From Sediminibacterium ginsengisoli (GTDB taxonomy: Bacteria > Bacteroidota > Bacteroidia > Chitinophagales > Chitinophagaceae): DNA of 25,269 nucleotides. Below, piece after piece: positions 23,768 through 25,269 of this stretch; position 1 is the first letter of the stretch, and every line of letters starts with the position of its first letter. The DNA lies in contig CAMAQW010000005.1 of assembly GCA_945860335.1 (NCBI GenBank), forward strand, positions 1-25,269, read 5' to 3'. The position numbers were made by a program, and so were the translations under genes. The notes beneath the pieces are model-generated. The model saw nothing but the letters and a program-made list of their open reading frames with translations, was not told where the DNA came from and searched no databases.

Positions 23768-25269
23768 TTAAAATAGTAGTGGTGTATTGGTATTTACCGT
23801 TTGAAGTTTTCCGTTGCAATAAATACTTGCTTGCTTTTGTGTACTAGACTTAATGTACAAACTGGTTACCCGTCCTCTATTCCATTTCATGTCAATTTCA
23901 TAATTACCTCTTGCTTTAAGGCCATTAACAGCGCCTGAATTCCAGGCCTTTGAAATAGCGGGTAATAGTTCTATAAAACCCGTATGTGATTGAACGAGCA
24001 TTTCAGCAACTGCTGCGGCACCTCCAAAGTTTCCATCAATCTGAAATGGTGGATGTGCATCGAGTAAATTTGGATACGTACCACCCATATTGTTGTAATT
24101 TTCTTTGGTTTCATCGGGTGGAACAAACTTTAAAAGTTCACGGTACATTTTGTAAGCGTGTTCACCATCTTTGAGCCTCGCCCATAAATTAATGCGCCAT
24201 CCTTTAGACCAGCCTGTGGTTTCATCGCCTTTGATTTCTAGTGTTTTTTTAGCAGCATTGGCAATATCAGGTGTTTGTGTAAGCGTTACATGTGTGCCCG
24301 GATATAAGCCATATAAGTGACTTTGGTGCCTATGAGTAGGCTCTACATCCTGCCAGTCGTAATACCATTCTTGTAAATTTCCGGCTTTGCCTACTTGGTA
24401 TGGATGTAATTTATCGAGCGCTGCTTTTATATTTGTTGAAAAATCAAGATCATTTTTAAGTACCTGTTGCGCTGCAATAATACCTAAAAATAATTCACGA
24501 ATCATGGCAAGATCGGCAGTGCCACCGTATAAAGTGCTACCCTTAAAACCTGTTGGGGTAATAAAATAATTTTCTGGAGAGGTAGAAGGAGAAGTAATGA
24601 GTTTACCGTTCTTGTCTGGTATCAGCCATGCCAAACAAAATTCGGCAGCACCCCTCATAACCGGATATTCTTTTTGGAGATAGCTACTATCCTGTGTAAA
24701 TAAAAAATGTTCCCAAATATGCGCCGATGCCCAAGTGCCACCCATTGGCCAATTGGCCCAACTAGGATCTCCGTCTCCAAAATTGCCTACCGGGTTAGAC
24801 ATGGCCCATATATCTGAATTGTGGTGCGATACCCATCCTGGCATATTGTAAAATGTTTTAGCGGTTGTTTTGCCGGTGACAGATAGGTTTTTTAAAAATT
24901 GCAAAAACGGCATATGCATTTCCGATAAATTGGTGTTTTCTGCCAACCAATAATTTTCTTCGGCATTGATGTTCATGGTGTAATTGCTAGACCATGGTGG
25001 TTGTAAATATGAATTCCAAATGCCTTGCAAGTTGGCAGGAACACTAGGTGTTCTGGAACTACTAATTAAAAGGTAGCGACCAAACTGAAAATATAAAGTT
25101 TCAAGGTAGGGGTCGGCTTCACCTTTGGCATAGCGTTGTAATCTTTCGTTGGTAGGGAGTTGTGGAGCAGCAGCGCCATCTAATTGTAAAGCAACCCTGT
25201 CAAAATAATTTTGATAATCTTTGGTATGTCTTTTTTTAATGGCGTCCCATCCTGTTTTGACAGCACTAG
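23768..25269 (-). CDS. GH95 alpha-L-fucosidase (inverting), 5'-truncated
   Basis: Inverting 1,2-alpha-L-fucosidase family enzyme; about the C-terminal 499 residues are present. The frame is open to the right edge without a stop. Translating past 25030 gives YLETLYFQFGRYLLISSSR and PANLQGIWN, typical GH95 sequence, so the TTG at 25030 is not the start and the N-terminal domain and signal peptide lie outside the window. Counting from 25030, the Asn pair that holds the catalytic water is Asn20 and Asn22 (MNINAEENYW). The general acid is Glu221 in LQEWYYDW (codon 24368-24370), followed by HRHQSHLYGLYPG. The catalytic Asp is Asp332 in IDGNFGG (codon 24035-24037). All key residues are kept, unlike in the adjacent GH29 protein, whose gene starts 21 bp downstream. 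Confidence 0.94.
   Translation of the reverse strand, partial: SAVKTGWDAIKKRHTKDYQNYFDRVALQLDGAAAPQLPTNERLQRYAKGEADPYLETLYFQFGRYLLISSSRTPSVPANLQGIWNSYLQPPWSSNYTMNINAEENYWLAENTNLSEMHMPFLQFLKNLSVTGKTTAKTFYNMPGWVSHHNSDIWAMSNPVGNFGDGDPSWANWPMGGTWASAHIWEHFLFTQDSSYLQKEYPVMRGAAEFCLAWLIPDKNGKLITSPSTSPENYFITPTGFKGSTLYGGTADLAMIRELFLGIIAAQQVLKNDLDFSTNIKAALDKLHPYQVGKAGNLQEWYYDWQDVEPTHRHQSHLYGLYPGTHVTLTQTPDIANAAKKTLEIKGDETTGWSKGWRINLWARLKDGEHAYKMYRELLKFVPPDETKENYNNMGGTYPNLLDAHPPFQIDGNFGGAAAVAEMLVQSHTGFIELLPAISKAWNSGAVNGLKARGNYEIDMKWNRGRVTSLYIKSSTQKQASIYCNGKLQTVNTNTPLLF

Noticed and set aside
25028..25030. TTG at 25030 as the start of the GH95 enzyme
   Set aside because: The frame continues to the window edge and encodes conserved GH95 sequence (FGRYLLISSSR, PANLQGIWN) immediately upstream.
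1..25269. CRISPR arrays, tRNA/rRNA genes, insertion sequences, phage or integrase genes
   Set aside because: No regularly spaced repeats, no RNA gene signatures and no transposase or integrase motifs were seen on either strand.

Overview
The window looks like chromosome from an AT-rich member of the Bacteroidota, probably Chitinophagaceae or a relative. The evidence is a SusC/SusD pair, many Ala-Gln or Gly-Gln signal-peptidase sites, a FISUMP-type lipoprotein, weak Shine-Dalgarno sites and AT-rich spacers. The taxon is an inference from gene content and style. No rRNA, tRNA, CRISPR array, insertion sequence or phage gene was seen.

Layout. (1) 1-2330, plus: 3' part of an S9-family glutamyl/prolyl-oligopeptidase-like peptidase, cut by the left edge. 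(2) 8321 down to 2353, minus: six tightly spaced genes. In order of transcription they are a sulfatase, a GxDLY/GDSL hydrolase, an alpha/beta hydrolase, a glutamine-amidotransferase-like protein, a TIM-barrel sugar isomerase/epimerase-like protein and an SGNH lipoprotein. Most are exported, and together they look like a periplasmic pathway that removes sulfate and ester groups and processes sugars. (3) 8430-13300, plus, divergent from (2): a TonB-dependent receptor, an apparently exported SAM methyltransferase, a zinc alcohol dehydrogenase and a PepSY membrane protein, with 9-14 bp gaps. (4) 14623 down to 13301 and 15582 down to 14647, minus: an M24 aminopeptidase-P-like enzyme preceded by a FISUMP lipoprotein. 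(5) 16184 down to 15765, minus: an unknown secreted protein ending at a clear intrinsic terminator; then a SRAP (YedK/HMCES) protein at 16991-16260. (6) 17326-22009, plus: a SusC/SusD glycan-uptake pair closed by a second intrinsic terminator, followed by a 92-codon secreted unknown (22087-22365). (7) 25269 down to 22367, minus: a GH95 alpha-L-fucosidase (cut by the right edge) and a divergent GH29 fucosidase-like protein in one operon.

The likely theme is use of a decorated glycan. SusCD would bind and import oligosaccharide, GH95 and GH29 would remove fucose, and the sulfatase plus three esterase/lipase-like hydrolases would remove sulfate and ester groups. The physical closeness is seen; that they act on one substrate is inference. 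The least explained parts are the receptor/exported-methyltransferase/dehydrogenase/PepSY operon, the GH29 protein with altered fucose-pocket motifs, and several small secreted proteins of unknown function.
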